A DNA stretch of 64,000 bases from Gordius sp. MW1 (lineage: Eukaryota > Nematomorpha > Gordioida > Gordea > Gordiidae). The DNA lies in assembly GCA_964036665.1 (NCBI GenBank), contig OZ038526.1:24800001-24864000 (forward strand). Direction: 5' to 3'. The translations under genes and the position numbers were made by a program. The first letter of the stretch is position 1. Each line of letters opens with the position of its first letter. Below are positions 22,027-37,308 of the stretch, piece after piece. The notes beneath the pieces are model-generated. The model was not told where the DNA came from and did not search any database. It was given only the letters and a program-made list of their open reading frames with translations.

Positions 22027-23880
22027 TTATAGAGGAAGGTGTGGGTGTATGTGTTTGTAATTTCTGAATTGTCCTGGTTGATCATTGATTTGGGGCTTGA
22101 GGCGGTCGATTAGAACGCTTTCGATGAATTTTCTTTCTTTGTTATACTGAGATCGGTAGAGGACAGTCGGGTTGTCCCAGTCGATGGTATGTTGGTTTTG
22201 TAGAGAGTGTTCTGCTACGGCGGAGTGGGTCGCGCATCGTGTCAGCGGGGCTTTGTGTTCTTTAATTCTTTCAGCTAAGGTTCTCTTTGTTTCTCCCACG
22301 TAAAATTGGTTGCAATCGGCGCAGGAGATTTTATATATTAAATTAGAGATATAATTTTTATCGGTTATGTTATTAATAGGTTTTATGAGTGCAAATAGGT
22401 TGGATGATGTTTTCTGAGAAAACTTAAAATTATCTATATTATGTTTGTGAAAAATTTTATTTAATTCCTTGAGGAAATTATTATTAAGACTTCGGTGGAA
22501 AGGTATGGATATATAATGGTTTATTTTAGATTTTATTATTGTGGGGGGATTCGCTCCTGGTATTAATTTATTTTTAATGTTTGTCAGCAGGTCGAGTGGG
22601 TAGTTGAGGTCTAAAAATCTTTGTGTTATCTTGTCAACTTCAACAATCCTATCACACTCTCGAGAGCAATGAGATATTGCTCTTTTAATCATCATTCTAA
22701 ATGTGTTTATTTTAAATGAAGAGGGGGAATGGCTGTGCCATGGTATATACTGATAGGAATCAGTAGGTTTATGGTAAACTGTTGTGATGATCTCTTTATT
22801 TAAATTATGGAGGGTTAAATCTAGAAATGGTAACTGATTATTTGATTCTATTTCAACTGTAAAAATAATGTTTTTATGGAATGAATTTAATGTTTTTAAA
22901 AAATCATCTAAGTCATTAGTTAGGTTATGAGGCCAAATACATAAAATGTCATCAACATATCTGGCATAAAAAGGAGGGAATAATTTAGAGGATTGTATGT
23001 AGGACTCTAATTCGTTGAGAAAAATGTTGGCAATTAGGGGTGCGAGGGGGTTGCCCATAGCAGTGCCATCAATTTGGTCATAATTTATATTATTAAACTG
23101 AAAGTTATTTGTTGTGCAAAAATTTAATAGCTCTTTAAATACTGATTTAGTGAAAGGAGGCTGTTCAAGTCTATCATAGATTTTTACACAATAATTTTTA
23201 GCAGAATCTAAAGGAATATTGGTAAATAATGACTGAATATCAAAGCTTACAAGGGAAAATGAAGTCGGTAAACTACAGTGTTTTAATCGATTAATTAGAT
23301 CTAAAGAGTTTTTTAAAATTAATGGTGAAGATACATGTGGTTGCAATATTGATACAAGGTGCTGGCTTAGATTAAAATTGTAGGAGTTATAAGATGACAC
23401 AATTGGTCTTAAAGGAATTAAAGGTTTATGAATTTTGGGTAACCCATAAATTAGAGGAGTGCGAGATGTGGACGGTCTTAACTTCCAGTATAAGGAGGTG
23501 CTGATTTGATTATCTTTTGAAAGATTTAATAAGAAGGTTTGTAACTTTTTTTCACGGGCATTAGTAGGGTTTCTTTTCAATTCCTTAAATAAAGTATTGT
23601 CTTTTAAAATATCAAACATTTTTTTGTTATAATCATCTGTGTTCAGAACTACTAGTTGACCACCTTTGTCTGATTTACAAATTCTTATATTAACATTGGA
23701 TTTCAATGACTTAACAACTGAAAAAACTTTCTTATCTTTAATTAATTTCGATTTGTTAACTTTCAAAGGGCAGTCATTATTTAAGGTGTTAGATAAAAAA
23801 GATTCTAATGAGTTTCTTAAATGTAAATTGTCTGGATGTTGTTTTTCTATAGTGGTTAGAATGTTATTAAAGCTGTTCAA
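22027..23880 (-). CDS. Penelope-like reverse transcriptase with GIY-YIG endonuclease, left copy
   Basis: The 617 residues show, in order: the N-terminal SDKGGQLVVL motif (70-79), LIYGLPKIHK (143-152), RT motif A with SFDIQSLFTNIP (212-223), motif B GTAMGNPLAP (272-281), and the catalytic YVDD (308-311). A C-terminal GIY-YIG nuclease follows: IYKISCADCNQFYVGETKRT (515-534), R538, H542, then KFIES with the catalytic-type Glu (583-587). This is the domain order of EN(+) Penelope-like elements; the enzyme would nick chromosomal DNA and copy the element's RNA into the site. All key residues are present. The frame is open back to the palindrome centre but has no ATG before residue 88, and family members are usually longer at the N-terminus, so the 5' part is missing. 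Confidence 0.9.
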   Translation of the reverse strand: MNSFNNILTTIEKQHPDNLHLRNSLESFLSNTLNNDCPLKVNKSKLIKDKKVFSVVKSLKSNVNIRICKSDKGGQLVVLNTDDYNKKMFDILKDNTLFKELKRNPTNAREKKLQTFLLNLSKDNQISTSLYWKLRPSTSRTPLIYGLPKIHKPLIPLRPIVSSYNSYNFNLSQHLVSILQPHVSSPLILKNSLDLINRLKHCSLPTSFSLVSFDIQSLFTNIPLDSAKNYCVKIYDRLEQPPFTKSVFKELLNFCTTNNFQFNNINYDQIDGTAMGNPLAPLIANIFLNELESYIQSSKLFPPFYARYVDDILCIWPHNLTNDLDDFLKTLNSFHKNIIFTVEIESNNQLPFLDLTLHNLNKEIITTVYHKPTDSYQYIPWHSHSPSSFKINTFRMMIKRAISHCSRECDRIVEVDKITQRFLDLNYPLDLLTNIKNKLIPGANPPTIIKSKINHYISIPFHRSLNNNFLKELNKIFHKHNIDNFKFSQKTSSNLFALIKPINNITDKNYISNLIYKISCADCNQFYVGETKRTLAERIKEHKAPLTRCATHSAVAEHSLQNQHTIDWDNPTVLYRSQYNKERKFIESVLIDRLKPQINDQPGQFRNYKHIHPHLPL

Positions 23881-23942
23881 TGTAGGTAGTAATTTGAGTT
23901 TATTTCTGTCTTGACAACAATAAACTCAAATTACTACCTACA

Positions 23943-25796
23943 TTGAACAGCTTTAATAACATTCTAACCACTATAGAAAAACAACATCCAGACAATTTAC
24001 ATTTAAGAAACTCATTAGAATCTTTTTTATCTAACACCTTAAATAATGACTGCCCTTTGAAAGTTAACAAATCGAAATTAATTAAAGATAAGAAAGTTTT
24101 TTCAGTTGTTAAGTCATTGAAATCCAATGTTAATATAAGAATTTGTAAATCAGACAAAGGTGGTCAACTAGTAGTTCTGAACACAGATGATTATAACAAA
24201 AAAATGTTTGATATTTTAAAAGACAATACTTTATTTAAGGAATTGAAAAGAAACCCTACTAATGCCCGTGAAAAAAAGTTACAAACCTTCTTATTAAATC
24301 TTTCAAAAGATAATCAAATCAGCACCTCCTTATACTGGAAGTTAAGACCGTCCACATCTCGCACTCCTCTAATTTATGGGTTACCCAAAATTCATAAACC
24401 TTTAATTCCTTTAAGACCAATTGTGTCATCTTATAACTCCTACAATTTTAATCTAAGCCAGCACCTTGTATCAATATTGCAACCACATGTATCTTCACCA
24501 TTAATTTTAAAAAACTCTTTAGATCTAATTAATCGATTAAAACACTGTAGTTTACCGACTTCATTTTCCCTTGTAAGCTTTGATATTCAGTCATTATTTA
24601 CCAATATTCCTTTAGATTCTGCTAAAAATTATTGTGTAAAAATCTATGATAGACTTGAACAGCCTCCTTTCACTAAATCAGTATTTAAAGAGCTATTAAA
24701 TTTTTGCACAACAAATAACTTTCAGTTTAATAATATAAATTATGACCAAATTGATGGCACTGCTATGGGCAACCCCCTCGCACCCCTAATTGCCAACATT
24801 TTTCTCAACGAATTAGAGTCCTACATACAATCCTCTAAATTATTCCCTCCTTTTTATGCCAGATATGTTGATGACATTTTATGTATTTGGCCTCATAACC
24901 TAACTAATGACTTAGATGATTTTTTAAAAACATTAAATTCATTCCATAAAAACATTATTTTTACAGTTGAAATAGAATCAAATAATCAGTTACCATTTCT
25001 AGATTTAACCCTCCATAATTTAAATAAAGAGATCATCACAACAGTTTACCATAAACCTACTGATTCCTATCAGTATATACCATGGCACAGCCATTCCCCC
25101 TCTTCATTTAAAATAAACACATTTAGAATGATGATTAAAAGAGCAATATCTCATTGCTCTCGAGAGTGTGATAGGATTGTTGAAGTTGACAAGATAACAC
25201 AAAGATTTTTAGACCTCAACTACCCACTCGACCTGCTGACAAACATTAAAAATAAATTAATACCAGGAGCGAATCCCCCCACAATAATAAAATCTAAAAT
25301 AAACCATTATATATCCATACCTTTCCACCGAAGTCTTAATAATAATTTCCTCAAGGAATTAAATAAAATTTTTCACAAACATAATATAGATAATTTTAAG
25401 TTTTCTCAGAAAACATCATCCAACCTATTTGCACTCATAAAACCTATTAATAACATAACCGATAAAAATTATATCTCTAATTTAATATATAAAATCTCCT
25501 GCGCCGATTGCAACCAATTTTACGTGGGAGAAACAAAGAGAACCTTAGCTGAAAGAATTAAAGAACACAAAGCCCCGCTGACACGATGCGCGACCCACTC
25601 CGCCGTAGCAGAACACTCTCTACAAAACCAACATACCATCGACTGGGACAACCCGACTGTCCTCTACCGATCTCAGTATAACAAAGAAAGAAAATTCATC
25701 GAAAGCGTTCTAATCGACCGCCTCAAGCCCCAAATCAATGATCAACCAGGACAATTCAGAAATTACAAACACATACACCCACACCTTCCTCTATAA
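23943..25796 (+). CDS. Penelope-like reverse transcriptase with GIY-YIG endonuclease, right copy
   Basis: Predicted protein identical to that of the left copy, on the opposite strand and reading away from it. The frame is open from 23,898, just after a TGA, with no initiating ATG; position 23,943 is a TTG. The same truncated start in both copies means they were duplicated from one already truncated molecule, or that a template switch at this point created the pair. The RT motifs (SFDIQSLF, YVDD) and the GIY-YIG domain with its paired cysteines (CADC) are intact, so it could work only if translation began upstream or at an internal ATG. Its 3' region has long T runs and a hammerhead-like motif. 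Confidence 0.9.
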   Translation: MNSFNNILTTIEKQHPDNLHLRNSLESFLSNTLNNDCPLKVNKSKLIKDKKVFSVVKSLKSNVNIRICKSDKGGQLVVLNTDDYNKKMFDILKDNTLFKELKRNPTNAREKKLQTFLLNLSKDNQISTSLYWKLRPSTSRTPLIYGLPKIHKPLIPLRPIVSSYNSYNFNLSQHLVSILQPHVSSPLILKNSLDLINRLKHCSLPTSFSLVSFDIQSLFTNIPLDSAKNYCVKIYDRLEQPPFTKSVFKELLNFCTTNNFQFNNINYDQIDGTAMGNPLAPLIANIFLNELESYIQSSKLFPPFYARYVDDILCIWPHNLTNDLDDFLKTLNSFHKNIIFTVEIESNNQLPFLDLTLHNLNKEIITTVYHKPTDSYQYIPWHSHSPSSFKINTFRMMIKRAISHCSRECDRIVEVDKITQRFLDLNYPLDLLTNIKNKLIPGANPPTIIKSKINHYISIPFHRSLNNNFLKELNKIFHKHNIDNFKFSQKTSSNLFALIKPINNITDKNYISNLIYKISCADCNQFYVGETKRTLAERIKEHKAPLTRCATHSAVAEHSLQNQHTIDWDNPTVLYRSQYNKERKFIESVLIDRLKPQINDQPGQFRNYKHIHPHLPL

Positions 25797-26191
25797 CTAC
25801 CTGTTATCACTATACACACCCTATTACCCTTTTGTCTTTCCCCTATTGTTTCGTAACCGCCTTATTTTGTAATTGCCATCCTTTACACTATTCTTATAGT
25901 TGCTATTGCTTCATTTTTATAATCCCCTTTTGTATTTTACCTTATCCTTTATCTTAAAGTTGTTTACCCCATCTTTATCTTAAATTTGCTTATCCCACTA
26001 TTTCATAAGTGTTAACTCTCTTGTTCCAACCGGTGTTCGCTATTATTCACCCTCCTATTTCAACTAGATTTCATTATTTTTGTTTATAAATTAAAACTTG
26101 TCGACACCTTCTCGTTCATTGGTAATTCACATCACTTGTATGTTACCTTTTTTTTTTTCTCTCTTTTTTTTTTCTCTTTTTTTTTTTTTTA

Positions 26192-26220
26192 TTGATAATG
26201 GTCGCTGGACGACCGAAATA
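26192..26220 (+). ncRNA. Hammerhead-ribozyme-like motif, right arm
   Basis: TTGATAAT is followed by a perfect 5-bp stem, GGTCG (26,200-26,204) with CGACC (26,210-26,214) around CTGGA, and then GAAA (26,215-26,218). A hammerhead core needs CUGANGA, stem II, GAAA. This one has two changes (C to U at the first core base, G to A at the sixth), which would be expected to abolish or reduce cleavage. Hammerheads are known in the terminal repeats of Penelope-like elements, which makes the match more than chance, but stems I and III are not clear. Confidence 0.3.
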
Positions 26221-26300
26221 TCTAAACCCATTTCCACCCTCGCATTTTATCAATCCTAAACTACCATTATTGGAAACTAACTTTATAAATTCTTAAACCA

Positions 26301-28200
26301 ATTTCAAAAAATTATATTTTACAAAATAAGTCAATATAAATTTGCAGAACCTTACATACTTAACAAAGGCATGTTATTTATAAAAGCAATATAAAAAACC
26401 TTATTTTTAGTGACATATTTAAAGAGATGCAAATAAAAACAAAAAATTTAAGTTATAAAATAAATACAAACATAATATTCAGGATATTTCTCATAGGTGT
26501 TAAAAAAAGCATCATAAATTAATGTTAATTATTTAAATAGTATTTCTTTGACGCCTAAATAAGAGCTAAAAAATAAATTGTCATTTTAATTTTTTTTAAA
26601 TAACTAAATGAATTTAAAAATAAATACTTGTATCTCCTGTCAAATCGGTACTTAAATTATGCTATCGATTTAAGGATTATTTTATTACCACTTTAACTCA
26701 ACTGTTAAATTTATAGTTAATATTAATATGTGTATAGGCAGTGACATAATACTCCACTTCTTATAAATTTGTTCGATGTCTAATATGTCATTGTTGCCAG
26801 AAATATAATATATTCAGACAAGTTAAATGGCTTTAATTTTTAATAAAGTAAAAAAAGACATCAACGCCTATTATTTGAAAAGAAATTTCTTAAAAGCATT
26901 AATTTTTGTGCCTTAAATTTGTAAAGATCTTTCACTATTAGGATTATGGATACCTCAAGCTTATAGAACCTTATAATTATAAAAGGTAAACGCTTATATG
27001 TATTATTAATAGTCATGCCTAATTTTTTTTCGAATCTAGAGGGTCTGTTATTAAGTATTACAGCGTGTTTACGCGTTGGAGGGATGCCTTTCTACAGTAC
27101 CACCATAAACGGTAAGCATTTATTGTAACTTTGAAAGTTATAATTGTATTTATTTAATCAAATATTTGATTTTGTTTATTATAAAATATATATTCGGGGT
27201 TCGGCATGGGAGAGTGGGTAATGTGTAGTTTTCTATAACTTTCTTTTTTTGTGTGTATATTTTTGAGCAGATGTTAATCCACATTCTAAATTTAAAGATG
27301 ATGGGAGAGTTTATTATCGCGAAGATCAAAACGGGTAGGTGGTACATTGGCCGCTAGTGTCAAGGTAATAAAACAATAATACATACGCGATATTACCATT
27401 AATGTATAAAGGGACAGGGGGGGATCGGATAAAGATATACGAGATACGCGGTTTAAAATTAATGTATATAGAAATAGGGGGGGGGGGGGGGGGTTCGTGT
27501 ATACGACAGCATTCACTTTGAAACTAAAGTATTAGTATAAAAATTTGTCAGCTTTATTGTATCTATCTATTAACACGCTATAACCATTCATCAAAGATTA
27601 TACCAAATCAATGGGACCTTTTATTTTTTTATAATAGATCATAATTAATAAAGAAATATGCCCTATTTAGTGTGTAAATGTATTACAATCTTCAGGCGAT
27701 TAGTTTACAGACTATGTTTAGGGCATAAAACTGAAGTTGATTAATGCTTAGTTAAGCAAAGTTATGTATACATTTATTAAAAGAGCTAGTCAAAAAGTAC
27801 ATGTCAAGTTTTCAGATAGGGACTATATAAAAATATCATATTTAATTTAATACTTGGCCTTTAAAACGTAGTGTATTAAATATTAGTGTAAAATGTTTTA
27901 TTAATAAACACAAAAAATAATACTGGAGAATACTATCAAAAGTGGTTCAAACTGAAGGGATGGTTTTAATTTGTATATAGAAATCGAGTTGTAAAAAATT
28001 AATTCTTGTTAAAATATTAATATGATTTGAAAGTGGATTTAAACTTAAAATACACCTTATAGTAATTTTTTTAACGGTGGCTCTAATTGTCCCCACTTTT
28101 TTTTTATCGAAGAGGGAGTAGCCGTTATGTTTGCTATTTCAAATTTAATTATTTCTCCGAATTCTAAAATGTTTTGCGTGCCATATTCTGTTGTAATTAC
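26301..28200. other. A+T-rich stretch, no gene seen
   Basis: Nothing protein-like was found. At 27,375-27,505 two diverged copies of a ~60-bp unit each hold a G run (7 and about 17 G) and start TACGCG. At 27,950-27,995 GGGATGGTTTTAATTTG resembles the dispersed repeat at 33,440 and 57,010. Confidence 0.4.
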
Positions 28201-28204
28201 ACTT

Positions 28205-29495
28205 GTGGGAAATATTCGAATCAATATGTGTAACTTCGAGTCGAATATTTACGCTGGTAAGATTCGAAGATCCGAATCGAATCCTTAAAAAACTCGAATT
28301 TTATTTTTTTAAGTTTAATTTATATAGACGAGACTCAAATATTTAGCTGTTTTCATCTTACCGTATTTTGTCATATTTCCTATTCCTACTACAATTTAAA
28401 AAATTAAATTTAAATTTTTTAAACTTAAATAAGTTATCGGGAACGTAGATCACAACCTATGGACTTTGATAAAAATTGCAAGACAGTCCAAATATATTTC
28501 ACGATTAAAGGCTATATGTAAAGAATTTGATCCACAATTAATTACATAAAGGCAAAACTTGACATAGTAGTCATGTGGAACAGCACCTAGATAGAAAAAG
28601 CTATTTTAGTAAGGCAGGCATTGGATTCGGCCTTTAATCCAAAATTGAATGGGAACAAATAGCAAAGCTTAAATTAATAATTTTCCCTTTTACAGTGCAA
28701 CTAATTTAATATCCGAAGGGCAAATCCGACAGTGAACTTGGTACTACCGGTATAATATTATCCAGGCATAGAAAATTATGCTGTCAAAATGGCCAAACAG
28801 AAATAGATGATATATCGCACTCAATAAGAAGATAGCCATATTAGCGAGTATCGTCGATTTAAGGCTCAAAATTTGAATGTTTATCACCAGTGCATGGCAT
28901 ATCCTATAGAGAAATTATAGATGACTTGGAAACTGCTATAGGACAACAGCCCGATTTTGTTTCAACTAGCGAGGTATCAACACTGGATCGTCCATTTAGA
29001 GCGGCAAGGCTAAGTCTCCATTGGAGACATTTTTGACAAACCACGTGTGGCCTACAATGTTGAGCCCTTACAATTGTGGAAACCGAATTAACATCGTTTT
29101 CCAGCCATCCAAAAATTGGCAGAAAATCTTCTCTCTATACCTGGATCATTTACCCCATGCGAAAGATTATTTTCAACCGAAACCAATTTATTGACCAAAC
29201 ACAAGCAATCTTTTAAGGAAGAAAGTGTTAGGAAGATAATTTGACTTAAAAGTTGACTAAAAATAGCTCTGATTGTTTTACACATATCGCCATAGTTTTT
29301 GTTCGCCTTTAATATTTTTATTTTCAATGTGTATTTTATTAATATCTTTCAATTAAATTTTTTAATATATGCAAATTAAAAATCATATTAGCTTTTTTAA
29401 TGTCTTTGAAATTAATAATAAAAAAATGAAGATATATTCGAATCGATTTCGAATCCTTAAATTTTTTTCGAATCGAATTCGAATGGAGTTTGGCG
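28205..29495 (+). pseudogene. hAT transposase relic within its element
   Basis: On the plus strand 29,035-29,245 reads as a hAT dimerisation domain with one internal stop. It has PLQLWKPN, then HRFPAIQKLAENLLSIPGSF, then CERLFSTETNLLTKHKQSF. These match the family pattern in which W, the LA..LLSIP block and the S/CERLFS motif follow each other. Upstream, 28,840-28,880 resembles the AxxLDPRxK region but is broken. Clusters of TTCGAATC words at 28,215-28,300 and 29,430-29,485, in opposite order, probably mark the element's ends. It cannot make a working enzyme. Confidence 0.7.
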
Positions 29496-29499
29496 GCAA

Positions 29500-31420
29500 T
29501 TGAATGTAAAACAACTTGTCGATATTGTAAGATTTCGAATAAGTGCTTTCAATATTATATGTTATGCGATTCTAAATAATGATAAAATATAATAGATTTA
29601 AACTCACATGTGAAAACTCTTCGATTAATGTGCAATGATTAGATATCTGATCAATCATAAACAGCGTGGATTAAATAACGCCACCATTAATGTTTTGATA
29701 GTAATTTCTACGTCCATTTCATTATTCCTTATAATATTTAATGCATGGATTCTCTGGAAGTATGGCCTCGTCGAAGAAAAGGTGGAATTTCACCCTTAAT
29801 TGGTTTTGAAAATCAGGACGCCCTCATTAAATTCCATTTGATGACTTGTTGAAACCTGATTTCAATATAAATTTAACAGTTATCGGTGGTGCAATTTCCC
29901 TTATTTAAAATTGTAAGTGCCGATGGTGACAAATGGCCTGGCTAGAAGGGGAGCGAATTGAGAGGCCAAGGTTTTTTAAGACCAACTTCCCAAATATTTT
30001 TATTATCACCTCGGCCGAAAGAATTTAAAACAATTTAACTTTACATTTATAAAATATAATTAAATAAAAGTGTATTTTTAAACTGGCATTTTATCAATTT
30101 AGGCTAACCATCTATTTTTCTTAATTAGTTACATAACATTTTATTAAACTAATATGTCCGGGGAAGGATTTGGAGAGTGAATAATGGATTTTGTAATCAT
30201 TACATTTCCCTGGAGAATTTAGTTGAATATGAGCGGATTAATGCTAAAGTTTAATATATTATCCCAATATAAACGAGTGTGGATAATTTTTGTAATGCTT
30301 CCTTATTCTGCGAATTTAATTCCGATATTATAAATAGGGTGGATAATGCGAGAATCATTACATATATTTGTTAAGCTTCTCAAGAGTAAGCGTAGATGGT
30401 GCGCCTCTTGGCCCATGAAATCCATTAAAGTCTTTGATCCTAAAGAGCCCTATTTAAAATATTATAAACATATCAAAAAGCAATTAAAACAATTAATGCG
30501 TGCTAAAAGGAAAGGGGTGGGTAAGCGCGCACGTTTATAGATGAGATTTGGTAAAATTGTGTGGGGTAATCGCATGTGGGATATTACGTAAGCGATTAAA
30601 TGAAATATTACAAGTTATTAAAGCTTAACATGTGGTTTAAATCTTAAGCCATAATTTTCTTAATCCTCTTTTTATTTAATCCATATGTAACTTTTGGGCG
30701 TGGCTATAATGCTTTTAAGTGCTAATAATTGCTTAGAAATTGATAACTGTCATTATATGACGAGAATGACCCTTACAGATTTTTTAAATAAGCGTGTTTT
30801 GAGAATTAAAATGCCAAAAAATTTTGTTATGAGTATATTTTATCTCTGTAAAATTTTGCGTTTTTGATATATTTGAAATCAACTTTAATGTTTTTAAAAA
30901 CGATATTACATATGATAAAAATCGAATCGCTTAATTGTTACTACCTTATAAAATATATTTCAGGGACGATGATATGATATGAAAATTAATAAATTTGCTG
31001 GTTTTTATTTTATAATACAATGGTTAAGTGTCAATTGTCAAAATAATGGTCTCACAGTTTTCCAATTGGGCAACGCCTGCCGATTTCTTTAAATAGGTTA
31101 ATCGCGCGAGTTCGATAATCCCTAGTATGAGGCGACAATGGGGGGGGGAATATGTTGGCTGGAATAAGGTTTGGTATTTGGTCTTCTTGCGGCCCTCTGC
31201 GAGAGTTAAAGCGTTATTATTTTGATTAAAGGGCACTAGCTTATAAAACCCTCTATGAGTGTAGCAGCTACATATCACATTTTGTGGGCATAAAAAAACC
31301 ACAAATGAAAGATGTCATTTGCCTATTTAGGTGAACCTAAAAACAACAATTTTCGAAATTACTTAGACAAGCCTTCAAGAAAGTCTGGTCGATAAACTAA
31401 ATTTTATTGTTCCTTCAATA
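29500..31420. other. Gene-poor stretch upstream of the FOXK gene
   Basis: One plus-strand frame, 30,346-30,540, encodes 64 residues rich in lysine (KHIKKQLKQLMRAKRK). It might be an exon, but I see no family or splice support. A minus-strand frame at 31,024-31,302 has balanced composition but is also unrecognised. No repeats of note. Confidence 0.35.
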
Positions 31421-31421
31421 A

Positions 31422-31593
31422 TTTTGTTGTTTACATAGCACAACACTTTTTCCAACTTTATACACCGGAAGCGGAACTTTCGATGATTTTAAGGAACCTA
31501 TCATAGATTTATCTGAATTGCCGTTGAAACCAATAACATATGATTTATGCAACAGATGTTTCAAAAAAAATTGCAAATTTATAGGCTTCACAT

Positions 31594-31604
<11 letters not shown>
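31422..31604 (+). CDS. Possible terminal exon of an unknown gene
   Basis: The frame reads well as protein: LFPTLYTGSGTFDDFKEP, then IIDLSELPLKPITYDLCNRC, then KKNCKFIGFTYAL and a stop. It has no ATG, so it would need an upstream exon; ACATAG at 31,433-31,438 could be the acceptor. Its DNA at 31,482-31,504 is identical over 23 bases to the minus strand at 42,761-42,783, inside another candidate gene, where it encodes the same DDFKEPII. It overlaps the proposed FOXK start by 11 bp in a different frame. The overlap and missing first exon keep confidence low. Confidence 0.3.
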
Positions 31605-37225
<5,621 letters not shown>

Positions 37226-37308
37226 CTAGGGACTCCTTTTAGTTAGTACTATACATGGGCCTAGCCAGGGGGGGGGGAGGAGGCAGGGAAGGGCGGCTGC
37301 CCCCCTCT

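Larger units (their letters stand above)
21508..26288. mobile_element. Palindromic head-to-head pair of Penelope-like elements
   Basis: Two near-identical arms of about 2.37 kb (21,531-23,902 and 23,921-26,291) are inverted around an 18-bp spacer. Each carries one reverse transcriptase/GIY-YIG frame reading outward, so the truncated 5' sides meet in the middle and both 3' sides lie outside. The left copy has about 23 bp more at its 3' end. The 12-mer ATTCTTAAACCA occurs directly at 21,496-21,507 and 26,289-26,300, the size expected of a target duplication, so the pair probably entered as one unit. Beyond it the flanks differ. The two predicted proteins are identical; the only arm difference I noted is about 1 bp, in the A/T runs near the outer ends. 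The insertion is therefore young, unless the palindrome is an assembly artefact. Confidence 0.9.

Noticed and set aside
30346..30540. Lysine-rich 64-codon frame
   Set aside because: A-rich DNA easily yields Lys-rich frames; no family, partner exon or conserved motif seen.
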